Source: Cepaea nemoralis (taxonomy: Eukaryota; Mollusca; Gastropoda; Stylommatophora; Helicidae). From it: a DNA stretch of 64,000 nucleotides. Shown here piece by piece: positions 27,201 to 39,200 of this stretch. How positions within the stretch are numbered: position 1 is the first letter of the stretch; each line of letters begins with the position of its first letter. Both the position numbers and the translations under genes were made by a program. Below the pieces are notes generated by a model. The model saw nothing but the letters and a program-made list of their open reading frames with translations, was not told the DNA's origin and did not search any database. The stretch is from NCBI GenBank assembly GCA_014155875.1, contig JACEFZ010027752.1, positions 719,501 to 783,500 of the forward strand. Direction: 5' to 3'.

Positions 27201-30200
27201 ATGTTATGAAAATGGTTAAAATTTTAGCAGAAATGTTGTATTATATATCAAAATAAAGGGGATTGCACAAGGAATATGTTGGTAGGAGAATTTTGCTTTA
27301 GGTTGTAAATAAAATAAAAATAATAATATAATTTGTAAAATAATTGGACAAAAGTAGGTAAAAATAATGTAAACATTGCACTTAGAATGTGTTTTCTACA
27401 CTCCTATACTGCTAATCATGTTTAATTTACTGAATAATCAAACAAACACCACTTGTCTTCAAGAATATAAATAGTATTGCTCATATAAATCACCCAAAAG
27501 GAAGTTTTGGTGCATATTCTGAACCATGTCTTTTTCAAAAAAATGAAAAAAACTAATGGCCGAAATCTGGAAATTGGTGTATGTCGCAATAATGTTATGA
27601 AAATGGTTAAAATTTTAGCAGAAATGTTGTATTATATATCAAAATAAAGGGGATTGCACAAGGAATATGTTGGTAGGAGAATTTTTGCTGTATGTTGTAA
27701 ATAAAATAAAAATAATAATATAACTTCTAACATAATTTGTTAAAAAGAGGTAAAAATAATGTAAACATTGTACTTACCGAGGGGGCGTTGTTATCCAATA
27801 TCCTGATCACTGCTAATCCAATTGAATTTACTGAAAAACAACACTATTCTAAACTATAAACACCATTGCTTCCAATCAACCATCCGAAAAGAAGTTTTGC
27901 CGCAGATTCTGAATCATGTATTTTTTTTTTCAGACAAAAATTAGGAAAACACTTGGCAGATTTCCATTTAATTACAATGAATATTTACAAATGTCTGTCT
28001 GTTTTTATTTACTATATGTGGCAGTCTATTTGTGATAGGCTGCAAAGCAAACTTTGCGCACAAGTGTGGTCTATTAGTGCAGCCGGAGCAAACAAAAGAA
28101 GATCTGTGTCGTTTAGTTCGAGTGCTGCAAAAAACACATTCTCTATTGACACCGACAAATTCTATTAAATGCTTGGCTCCTGTGACTCTTTCGACATAAT
28201 TTCCTGCAACTGACTTTTTGAAATTCTTCGGCAGGCAGAGTGTCAAACTTTCAGGAATACTCTGAGCTGCTTCGCAATGAGCACTTTCCAGTAAACTTTT
28301 CTTGAAATCCTTCAATGACAGTTTTTTTCCTCCTTTCTCTGTTTGGCATATAGAATGTAGGATGTGAGCATTGATCTGTGCAATTTCAAAGATCCAGTAG
28401 TAGATTTTCTTCCACCACTTAATGGTTTTCCTATCATGGATATTATAATATCCAACCATTTGGTCCATTCTGTCACAGCCATTCATCGCCATGTTATATT
28501 CATGGATCATTTTCGGCTTGCTTTGGGGTTTTCGCAATCCGCTCTCAACAGTTCCAACTACAGACTTGGTAGAGACAACAATGCATGGTTTTTTAGCTTT
28601 TTTATCTCTCCATGCCACACACAATATTCTTTCTCCTTCAAGAAACCACTTCATCTCTTGATGCTGAAGTCGCAAATGCTTCAAACTCAGGAGGGAAGCC
28701 TACTCGGTTGACATTCAGTGTCCCTGTATAATTGAAATTGTTGGAATGCAGATAATCAATCAGAGCTTTCGAAGTGTAGAATCTGTCAGCAAAGATGTGA
28801 TGGCCAGCTCCGAGAACATTCAGTAGTGTGGCAAACACTTTCACTGCATGAGCAGTTGTGGGATCTACATCCGGACTGTATTCGGTGTTTCGTCCATAGT
28901 AAATTTTTAAATTCACCACATAGCCAGTCGCAGAATCACAAAGGCCAAATGTTTTGATGTGGTACTTGTGAGGTTTTGTTGCATTGTATTGTCTGTGCTG
29001 AAATCTGCCCTTCCATCCAATAATCATTTCATCAATGGACACATTTTCAAATGGGTAAAATGCTTCCTGGAATCTCTTTAGGATCATGTCAACAGAGGAT
29101 CAATTTTTTTTTCACCTGATGCTTCTGGTTCACATACGTGAAACATGGTGTGAAAAATAGATTCAAATCTGTTCCTGGGAAACATAGTGGCATACCAAGG
29201 GGTATATAAATGTGCACTTGTACACCAATAGTCTTTGATAGATGGTCTTGGATCAAGTCCCATAGCAATAATGACAGACGTAAACTTCAGCCATTCATGC
29301 TTCGTGAGTGGGGTCCAGGATAACAGACTAGAATGTTTCTTTAGGAGTGTTCTGCGTCAAGATCTTTTCTGCATATTTGTTTACATTTTTAATTAAACAA
29401 TCCACTATGTCATCATCAAAAAAAAACTTTGAGAAAATCCATAGGTGTTTGCAGATGATAAAGTTTAGAGTTGACGTGAGATCTTCGAGGACGAAACTCA
29501 AACTTCGGTTTTGTTTCTTCCTTTTGACACATCTTGCCATGTCGATGGTGATGGGATAGGTGCATCACGCTGTACAGAAGCTTGTAGATTCAAGTTTTTT
29601 CCTCCAGTTTATTTATTTTTGTACTGTTTGCTTTCCTTTCCGCTGAGAAGTGATTGTGACATCCTGACATTCATTGTCAGACGGAAATTCATCAGACACC
29701 TCAGCTGAAGACGACGTTCCACTAGTAAGATCTTTATCACCACGTGCTAAAATGTTAGATTCACAGATATAACTGCTGTCTGAATCACTATTATCGGAAT
29801 CACTATTGTTTAAAACAGTTTCGAATAATAATCTAGCTTGATCTGAAGTCATTCTACGTGGACGCATACTGGTGGGCGTTTTCCATTGTGAAAAACCAAA
29901 ACAAACAAATTAACACTACCTTAAAACTGAAAATTCCCAGAATCCAATATATTAGAATACAGTTGACGCACCAAGATGGCGTAGAGATCTTTCGGCTGTA
30001 CGACTTTTTAGTTTAACTGTACTTAAAATTCCGAAACGGAGCAGAAAATGTGAAATAAACCACTGATCATTTGTGGGCACTAAATCGGCGGACTGCCATC
30101 TCAGGAAATACAACGTGCCGATAGATGGGATCACGGTAGCGAAAGAGTTAATTCTGTTTTATTGTCTCATAGAATTGGTGTCACAGCTATTTAGAAGAAT

Positions 30201-33200
30201 GAGATAATAGTAGAGATGAAAGAAGCATATTCTAACACGACATGAGAATAGAAGTCGTAAGTCGCGGCTCCAACTTCGACAGCAAAGGGTCACCCCATAA
30301 TGCTCAGTTCCTGTGCCAGTGAATATCACACAAAATGTTTCTCATTGTCCCATGTGGAAAAATAGGAACAGACATACCAACAGCACGCACAGGCATACAA
30401 GCATAAGGCCACCGCCAGAATGCCAACACAAAAGTCCGCAATTTAAATTGCAGTTCATCATCGACTGAAGCTGCAGTTACTAGAATACCAGCAGTCGCAC
30501 ACACATTACTGCAAAACACAAAACCAGCTAGTTCAGCAACCTACCATCCGCCAATTTTCTGAACATGCAGTTTAAAATACAAACAACCACAGACAGATAT
30601 AAAAGCATTCCACATGAAATCCACAGTTTGCAATATCACTCCACACACTTAGCTCAGTAGCAAGGCGATGGTACCGTACATATACTATCAGTCCATCATG
30701 AGAAAATTGCTTTACGTATTCTTTTATGTGGAAAAATACTTCTTCCTATGACATTCATTCACTGTATAAGAATCGGTGAATAATTCTTCTGTTCTGTTCA
30801 TGACTGCAAGTCTGTGTTTCCCTGTGATCACTTCATAGCCCATAAGTTATCCAGGCCTGCCTTGGCAATGCAAGTCTCCCATCAAAATGTTGAATGCCAT
30901 TTCTTTGATTATTACCTATCATACATTGAAGTTTCATATACAATTCCTTCTTAACAGATTCATCCTTCTTGTTTGCTGGTGTGTAATATTAGATCATACT
31001 CATGTTTACTTTGTTTTTTGGTTCTGTTTTGTGGTTCTAAATATTCCTGCTATTTACCTAGAACTCACTGCTTCCCACTTTATTAATGTTTTCGCTGTCT
31101 CTTTAAATAGTATTATTGATGCTCCTTCACTATTAGAGGCAGTTTCTTCTGTATAGCCTGAGAACAGTATTTTTCACCTAATTTTAGAAGCGTTTTGCTT
31201 TCTCAATTCCATCATGTTTCATACGATCCAAAAAACCTAACCTTAAAATTTGTCAGTATTTCAAAATAAAGAAACAATTATTGAATTTTACAGCTAAAGT
31301 TTTCTGCAGGATACAGTAGCCAGTCTGCCAGCAACCTTCCTTAGTCTCCTCTTATGACATGCATGACAGGTTACAGTGTGTCTATTTTTGGCTTCCCTTA
31401 AGAGTCCCGATAATGCATAGGTGTAAGCACCAATATTTTCTGATTCATCTTCAGGGGACTTGAAGACCTACCTGCTCTCTCGTAGGAGCCTGGTCGGCCA
31501 AGGTGTGAAGGAAGCAGAGGACGTCAAAGCTGAGAACTTAACACAGATGGCAGTAGATGTGGCTCAAGGATTGAGTTACCTGCACTGCCTGAAATACGTA
31601 CACAGGTGAGTGCATTGATGTATTGTCATTGAGTTGAGTTAACAACTGATATCACAGCACTTGGGACATTCCCAAATGTGCTCTGACTTCATCTTCAACA
31701 GCCAGCAAAGAGCCCCAATACTAATGGTACCAGTAGCAGTCTGATTATGTGTCTGTCTGGCCTTTCCTCAGAGTCGGCCACATGCACTCTGGTCACTATC
31801 TGCAGCACCATTCTTTCCAGGATGTGGTCATCTATCTGTTCTTCTGCACTATATACACTATCCCTAAGGGCCCAAACCTCATCTGCCTTATCATGCACCA
31901 AAACTCCACCAAGCAGTGCAAACCCAGCCAATCTGCCCGCTTGCTTATTTCCTACCACATCAGCATGTTTCAGGGGGAAAATATCCAACAGCTCTGTCTC
32001 TATTTTTGATTTTCATTGTCATGTAGCCAGAGACAGACAGTTATAATTTGGTTCACCTACAGCCACACAGCAGAAATAGAAATACTCCTACTTCAAGCAC
32101 AGGCCACCAGTCTAGCTAGACACTCACCTGCCGGCCCAGGGATCATGGGTGCAAATCTAAATTTGGGGCAGATTTATTTACAGTTGATTTGGTCGACCCA
32201 TCTTAAAATGGATACCAGGAAATGTCTTGAGAAGTAAAGATGGCTGATGTAAGAATGGCCACACCAGCCACCTAGTGCCAAGTGGTCTGTTAAAAACATG
32301 AGTCTGGCACCATATGCTTCTGAACCTAGAGTCAGTAAAAGGATCCTTTACTTGTACTGGTCATTTTGGGTGACTTTCATATTGGGGTTTCTTGAGATGG
32401 GGTTGTTTGTCACCTTTGTTTCCCAAAAAGATTGTAGCTACATATTTAATTAATTAGGTGGGGTAAGCTCAGTCAATATAAATGTTATAGATGTGTTCTA
32501 AGAATATCTTGGATAAAGAAAAGAATAAATGCATCCATACTTCAAGAGCTGAATATTAAAGAAGGTTGGCTATTAAAGATGATATAACAAAGAAAATTGA
32601 AATATTTTGGTCACTTGAAACGTCATGAAAGTTTGGAGAGAACAATAATGGGGGTTATGTGCCTGTGAAGAGAGGAAGAGGAAGTCCAAAGAGAAGATGG
32701 GTGCAGGATGTGGCGAATGATCTCTAGATGGGTGTATCCGATGCGGGACATCTTGCTTATGATTGAGAGGTTTTCTGGAAGGTTGTTATGGGAGCGAGGT
32801 TCTGCAAAAGACATGCTACTGAATGAATAAGCTGAGTCATGTACAGTTAGAAAATGTCATCTATTCTCCACTGATGGTTGAACCTGTGCTGGTGAGCTGC
32901 TCATTGTTTACTATGCACTGATGGTTGAACCTGTGCTGGTGAGTGCTCATTGTTTACTATGCACTGATGGTTGAACCTGTGCTGGTGAGTGCTCATTGTT
33001 TACTATGCACTGATGGTTGAACCTGTGCTGGTGAGTGCTCATTGTTTACTATGCACTGATGGTTGAACCTGTGCTGGTGAGTCTGCTCATTGTTTACTAT
33101 GGCACTGATGGTTGAACCTGTGCTGGTGAGTGCTCATTGTTTACTATGCACTGATGGTTGAACCTGTGCTGGTGAGTGCTCATTGTTTACTATGCACTGA

Positions 33201-36200
33201 TGGTTGAACCTGTGCTGGTGAGTGCTCATTGTTTACTATGCACTGATGGTTGAACCTGTGCTGTGGTGAGTGCTCATTGTTTACTATGCACTGATGGTTG
33301 AACCTGTGCTGGTGAGTGCTCATTGTTTACTATGCACTGATGGTTGAACCTGTGCTGGTGAGTGCTCATTGTTTACTATGCACTGATGGTTTGAACCTGT
33401 GCTGGTGAGTCTGCTCATTGTTTACTATGCACTGATGGTTGAACCTGTGCTGGTGAGTGCTCATTGTTTACTATGCACTGATGGTTGAACCTGTGCTGGT
33501 GAGTGCTCATTGTTTACTATGCACTGATGGTTTGAACCTGTGCTGGTGAGTGCTCATTGTTTACTATGCACTGATTGTTGAACCTGTGCTGGTGAGTCTG
33601 CTCATTGTTTACTATGCACTGATGGTTGAACCTGTGCTGGTGAGTCTGCTCATTGTTTACTATGCACTGATGGTTGAACCTGTGCTGGTGAGTGCTCATT
33701 GTTTACTATGCACTGATGGCTTCTGGCTTGCAGATGGAGTAGCTGAAAGTTACATTCATAGATGAATTCACAAGTGCTGGGTCAATAGACACAATGTGAC
33801 AATTAAGAAAACTTGAGCATGTGATAATTTCTCCTAAGTCTGAAATGTGGATTAGAAACATAACCTTTTAGGACAAGGACAAGTAAATAGAATGTCTGGT
33901 ACTCTAATCCGATCATGGGATAGTGGGACAGATATCTAACCTTTAGAACTAGGACAACAAATAGAAACATGTTGCACACATTCAGAGTTCTTTCTCATGA
34001 AAGTAGGATATTATATACAGCTATAAGAAACAGGCAGTGTTCCTTGGTCATGCAGAGAGAAGCACTGGAGAACATTGTGATGGCTGGGGATATCCGCGGT
34101 AGAAGAGACACAGGCAGACAGAGAGAAGCACTGAAGAACATTGTGATGGCTGGGGAGATCCGCGGTAGAAGACACAGGCAGGCAGAGAGAAGCACTGGAG
34201 AACGTTGTGATGGCTGGGGAGATCCGCGATAGCAGAGACACAGGCAGACAGAGAGAAAGTATCCTTGATGGTCTAAAATGGTGGCACAGAGTAACATCAT
34301 CAGTGGAAATATCAGGACACCAAGAACAGAGATTTGTGGAGAGAATGCCACCTGGCAAGACACATGATGATGATAATTAAAACTAGTCAGTTAATGTTTA
34401 GAGGTGACTTATCATTGGCACATTTTTTTTTCTGTGTAATGTGACCACAGAGACCTGGCCTGTCGGAACTGTCTAGTCCATGCCAACAAGACTGTGAAGA
34501 TTGGAGATTTTGGGATGACCAGACACACGTCAAGTGTTGATTATTACAGATTCAGTCGTAAAGGTATGAATTTGTTTGAGTTTTCTATCTTCTATATAAG
34601 CTGTGGGATATAGACATTTGTTCTCAGCTTAACTTAAATATCATACTTAGGTTGAGGCTGAGTTCCCCTGCAGATAAAACAAATGTGATTTCTATGTAAG
34701 CTCATAAACACATTCATGTGTATAGTTTGTTGCATGTAGAAGAAAGAAGTAGAGACTAGAGGATTTATTTGCTTATGAAGCATTTGTCGATCAGTCAGTC
34801 ATTTGGCTGCAGTGAATTACCTACACTCTCTATCTCTCACTTGTGTTGCACACACTGACAGAATGCTGTTCACCCATCTCTTGTTGTTATCTTCTCACTT
34901 GTATCGCTGTCTACCTCTTGCTCACCTGCCTTCAACTCTTCCTTTCATTATGATTTTTACAAGAGTGCTATGTCTTTTAATGTGGCTGAAATATTTAAGT
35001 TGTCTCTTTTGTATTACTGTTACTGACTTTCTTTTCATTACCATCTTGTCTAGGACATCTGTATTTCATTGTTTTTGCCTCCATGAAATATCCACACCTT
35101 CAAGGCTTCAATTTGACTTTTCAGTTTCTTGCTTTCTGTAGCCACAACTTTCACTGTGTTATTTATGATCAAGTTCTTGTTTTCTGTAGCCACAACTTGC
35201 ACTGTGTTATTTATGATCAAGTTCTTATTTTCTGTAGCCAACACAACTTTCACTGTGTTATTTATGATCAAGTTCTTGTTTTCTGTAGCCACAACTTTTA
35301 CTGTGTTATTTATGATCAAGTTCTTGTTTTCTGTAGCCACAACTTTCACTGTGTTATTTATGATCAAGTTCTTGTTTTCTGTAGCCACAACTTTCACTGT
35401 GTTATTTATGATCAAGTTCTTGTTTTCTGTAGCCACAACCGTCACTGTGTTATTTATGATCAAGTTCTTGTTTCTGAAGCCACAACTTTCACTGTGTTAT
35501 TTATGATTGTCAGAGTCCTACTTAGTAGCTCTGTCTAGCTCGCTGGACTTTGACAGGCAAATTACAACATCTACAACACATCTACTAAGAACACATGAAT
35601 GCAATCGGAAACTGGCAGGAGCTATCTCCTGAACAATCATTTATTACAATATATATTACAGGCTGACAACATAGTCGCACTTCACGCTCAAACAATCGTT
35701 CACCACTAACAGCCACGCGCTAGCTCACAATGGCGATCTTTACACTGTCGCCCGCATGATCATTCACAATCACAACTTCACATCATCCCGCACATATCAC
35801 AATTAGCACATTCCTCGAATATCACTACACAACGTTCATCTCCATATATCCGTCACAACCACTATCGTTCTATCGTTCTAGCGTTCTCTAGATCTCCACA
35901 CGTCCGTCTCTATTCGCTGCCTCACACACACTGCCTCTCTCCTGGTTGACCTTCCCACATCACGTGGCTCTATTCACGGGATTCTTGCCTGACCGTCCGC
36001 TAGCCAAGCCGTGGCGTCTCTTACTGCCCTTTACCTCAGTCATGCTTACCCTGACTCTCGCTTACATACCGGCACTTACATTCTTCCTTACATATGTCAT
36101 ATAAGACCATGACATTCTCCCCCCGCACAACCAATGTGGCACTTACTCTTGGAAATGTGACACATTCTGTTGTTGTTACTCTTGTTTCCTCTTTCTAACC

Positions 36201-39200
36201 TTGTCAGGGGATTATATGATCATAAGTATGCGTTTGCGTCCCTTTTTGCTCTGATCTTTTTCGAGATTAACTTCAAACATTGTTCTCTCTTTTTCAGTAT
36301 TGAGGTTTCTCTCAAGGTTTTGTCGTGGTCTGACAAATGTTCTGGTTGGGTCTACTTGTCATACCTCGTTATATTATTCAACCACCATTCCGTGACATTA
36401 CATTCTGTTCATATTTCTCAATCGATTGTCTGTGCATTCTCATCTCATAGTTATTGTGGCTATGCTGGTTTAAGGATTCTCCATTGGTTTACGTCTCGAA
36501 TAAGGCTACAACTTCCTCTTACAGCATTCTTAAATTTTCTCTCTATTCAGACGTGGTTTCCCTCGTCTATAGTTAATGCACACTACTCGATTCTTTATGA
36601 GCACGCTATGTCAATGTTGTGGTCATGGTTCGAATATACTTCATGTATGTTATAGTCCCCCTTACCTCATCTTATGTCGGACCAGTGAGTTGTTTCCCTT
36701 TTTGAGCACACCTCGTTTACTGTTATGGAGAGTTGTTATTAATCTCTTTGGTTAGCATCACCCTGTTGGTATGTTCTTTCTGGTCACCATCTTCTGATGT
36801 TAATTCTATATCACTATTGCTAAGCGTCATTCGTCGGGCTATCCAGCATACGCGAAGGCAAGTTTGGTAACAATCGCGCATTGGGATTGCCAGGCGTTGA
36901 TTCTCAGCATTACAACTTATTCTATTCGCCACTATACTTACGCTCATATATACATATCACATTATAACAATACAAAGTATTATAATAATAAAATTAGACA
37001 TTGATGTCATACAGTTAACTACATATACAATAAAATATACATCATCGATGCCTTTATGCACAGATAGGATACCGTTCTTGTCCTGTGAAAGCCATGCACA
37101 CGGAATTACATCACTCGTGTTCAATGTTCACTGTGGTGCTGGAATGTTTGGCATTTCTTCTTTCTCATATAATTGTTGACTTCTGTATATTCTGATATTG
37201 TCTTTCCTTCTGTATAGTTATTAACACTTCCCACCCAGTTTGGACAATTTGTAAGTCTGTTCTGTAAAACTGCTGGAATTCACACGTATACTGTAAAATT
37301 GCTGGAATTCACACGTATAAAATAAGAATTAAGTTCAGTGGCCTTAATTTTGAGTGTGGCCATGGTGCGTCTGTCTGTGACTGTCTTTGCCATAGTTTGC
37401 AGGTTGGCATCCGGTTCATTAAACTGATCATCGGAAATGAATGTCTGTACTTGTGAAGCTGTCGTCGTTGTTCGTCGATTTCAAAAGGTGAATTCTGTAG
37501 ATACTCGTTGGAAAACCAAGTCAATATGGGTATATCTTACTATTTGATACCTGAAATCACATGCTGAGTCTTCCTGTTATGCTGGTGACACGTTTCACGA
37601 TGAAGGACCTTTCATGCTGGTCTATACAATGACGTGTGCTAGTATCATAGCGCTGGAGTCGTACAGCAGACAAGGCAACTCTGGAGTTACTGGATCTAAG
37701 GATATAAAGTGGGTTACGGTTAAAATTTTCCGAAGGGTGGGGATTTTCAAATTTTTATGTTGAGATCATTTTGAGTGCTATCTCCAAACCTGCACTCGTA
37801 CATGTGTGTATACATTCAATAGTTCAAACAATAATAATACACCATGTATAGTTTTGAATTGTAATCGTGCATGTTTGTATGATTCTCTACAATTTGTGTA
37901 TATTTTCCAAAATATGTAGGGTAATTTGTTGCTGATTTTTGTCAGTAATTCCACCGACTGATGATTTACATTGTTCAGCATAAGTATGTGTCTGAGTTGA
38001 TTTGACATAGTGTTTAGCAGTGGCAACAACAAAATTTGGTTCAACAGTAATGATATGAATAACAAAGTCTGCTGGTTTGTCATGAGTAATATCCTCTGTG
38101 TTGCGTCATGATAATGTGGAAATAAAACTGTCTGTGAAGACATTTGTTTTGTATTTACAATGAGTAGTGCGAGTATAACCATCCACTGTGTGCACTTGGT
38201 TATGTGTGTAGTTAACAGGGAGTACAGGAGGTATAGTATATACCATGATGATTTGTGATCTTTCCTCGCTGTTATGAACTGTTTGTTTTCTGTACCTTTT
38301 CCTTTGTGATGATACACACCAGTTTCTGTTTCTTCTTGTTGTAAGATGGTATGGTGTGGTACTTTGGTCTGTTCATCATGTTGTTGTATGATGAGTGGTG
38401 TAGTTAAGGCAGTACTTGTTGTTGTGTTAACTTTTTTTCCTGTGTGAGTTTTGGACTCTGTGTAGTCTGTCACATTTAATACATTTCCAATTAATAAATC
38501 ACAGCATGGATTGTCTAATAAAGCACAAGTTACTCTGCCTGATAGGAAAGGTGATTTTATATTGGCCCATGCCATGGGATATTTCTCTACTGTCCCTGAA
38601 ACAGTTTTGCAATAGATGTACTCATCTAGGTAGTCTTTAGGATCAGCTAGGGTCTTCCGAAGACCGATAAGACAGGACCCTGTGTCGCGTACACACGTGC
38701 ATACTGTGTCATTGATGTAACCTTCATGGAATGTTAGTTTTCCTAACGACAGTCTTGAGGTTTTGTTCATTTCCTCACCTTCTTGTTGAGTATTGACCTC
38801 TTTACATAAGGAATGAGGTTGAGTGATGTTAACAACATTATTAAAATATGGTACAAAGTCTGATGGGTAAAACTCAGTTTGTTCTGAATTTGCAGTGTTT
38901 GGTCTTGTTTTCGTCTCTGTGATGTTCACTTTTTTTAAGTTCTTTGCTGAACTGTCTGTTGTAATGTTTATGGCTGCATTTGCTTTTGCTATCTGTATTC
39001 TTTTTACACCTTCGCATTCAAAACGTCTGTGGCCATAAGCAAGGCAAAAATGACATTTTGTTCTATATTTCCTTTGATTTACCTTCCCCAGTTTTTGTGC
39101 TATTATATTATTTAGGTATTCTTGATAAGTGGGATTCTTATCGCATATTCCATTTTCTGTATGTGGAGTGCTGCAATGTTTGCACAGTACTGGTTTTGTT

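Larger units (their letters stand above)
26328..30151 (-). mobile_element. piggyBac element, TTAA-flanked, decayed
   Basis: Begins TTAACTCTTTCACTACC at 26328 and ends GGTAGCGAAAGAGTTAA at 30151. This gives 13-bp terminal inverted repeats CTCTTTCRCTACC and the TTAA duplication that piggyBac elements leave. The transposase lies on the minus strand in its 3.8 kb. The element sits in the VKR intron between the exons at 26173 and 31455. Its left part contains about 3.5 tandem copies of a 391-bp unit. Confidence 0.93.

Noticed and set aside
35050..35538. 125-151-codon frames on both strands
   Set aside because: By-products of the 47-48-bp minisatellite joined to LTR sequence.
36170..36655. 161-codon + strand frame as a possible gene
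   Set aside because: Lies inside the LTR element, antisense to it, with no recognisable domain.
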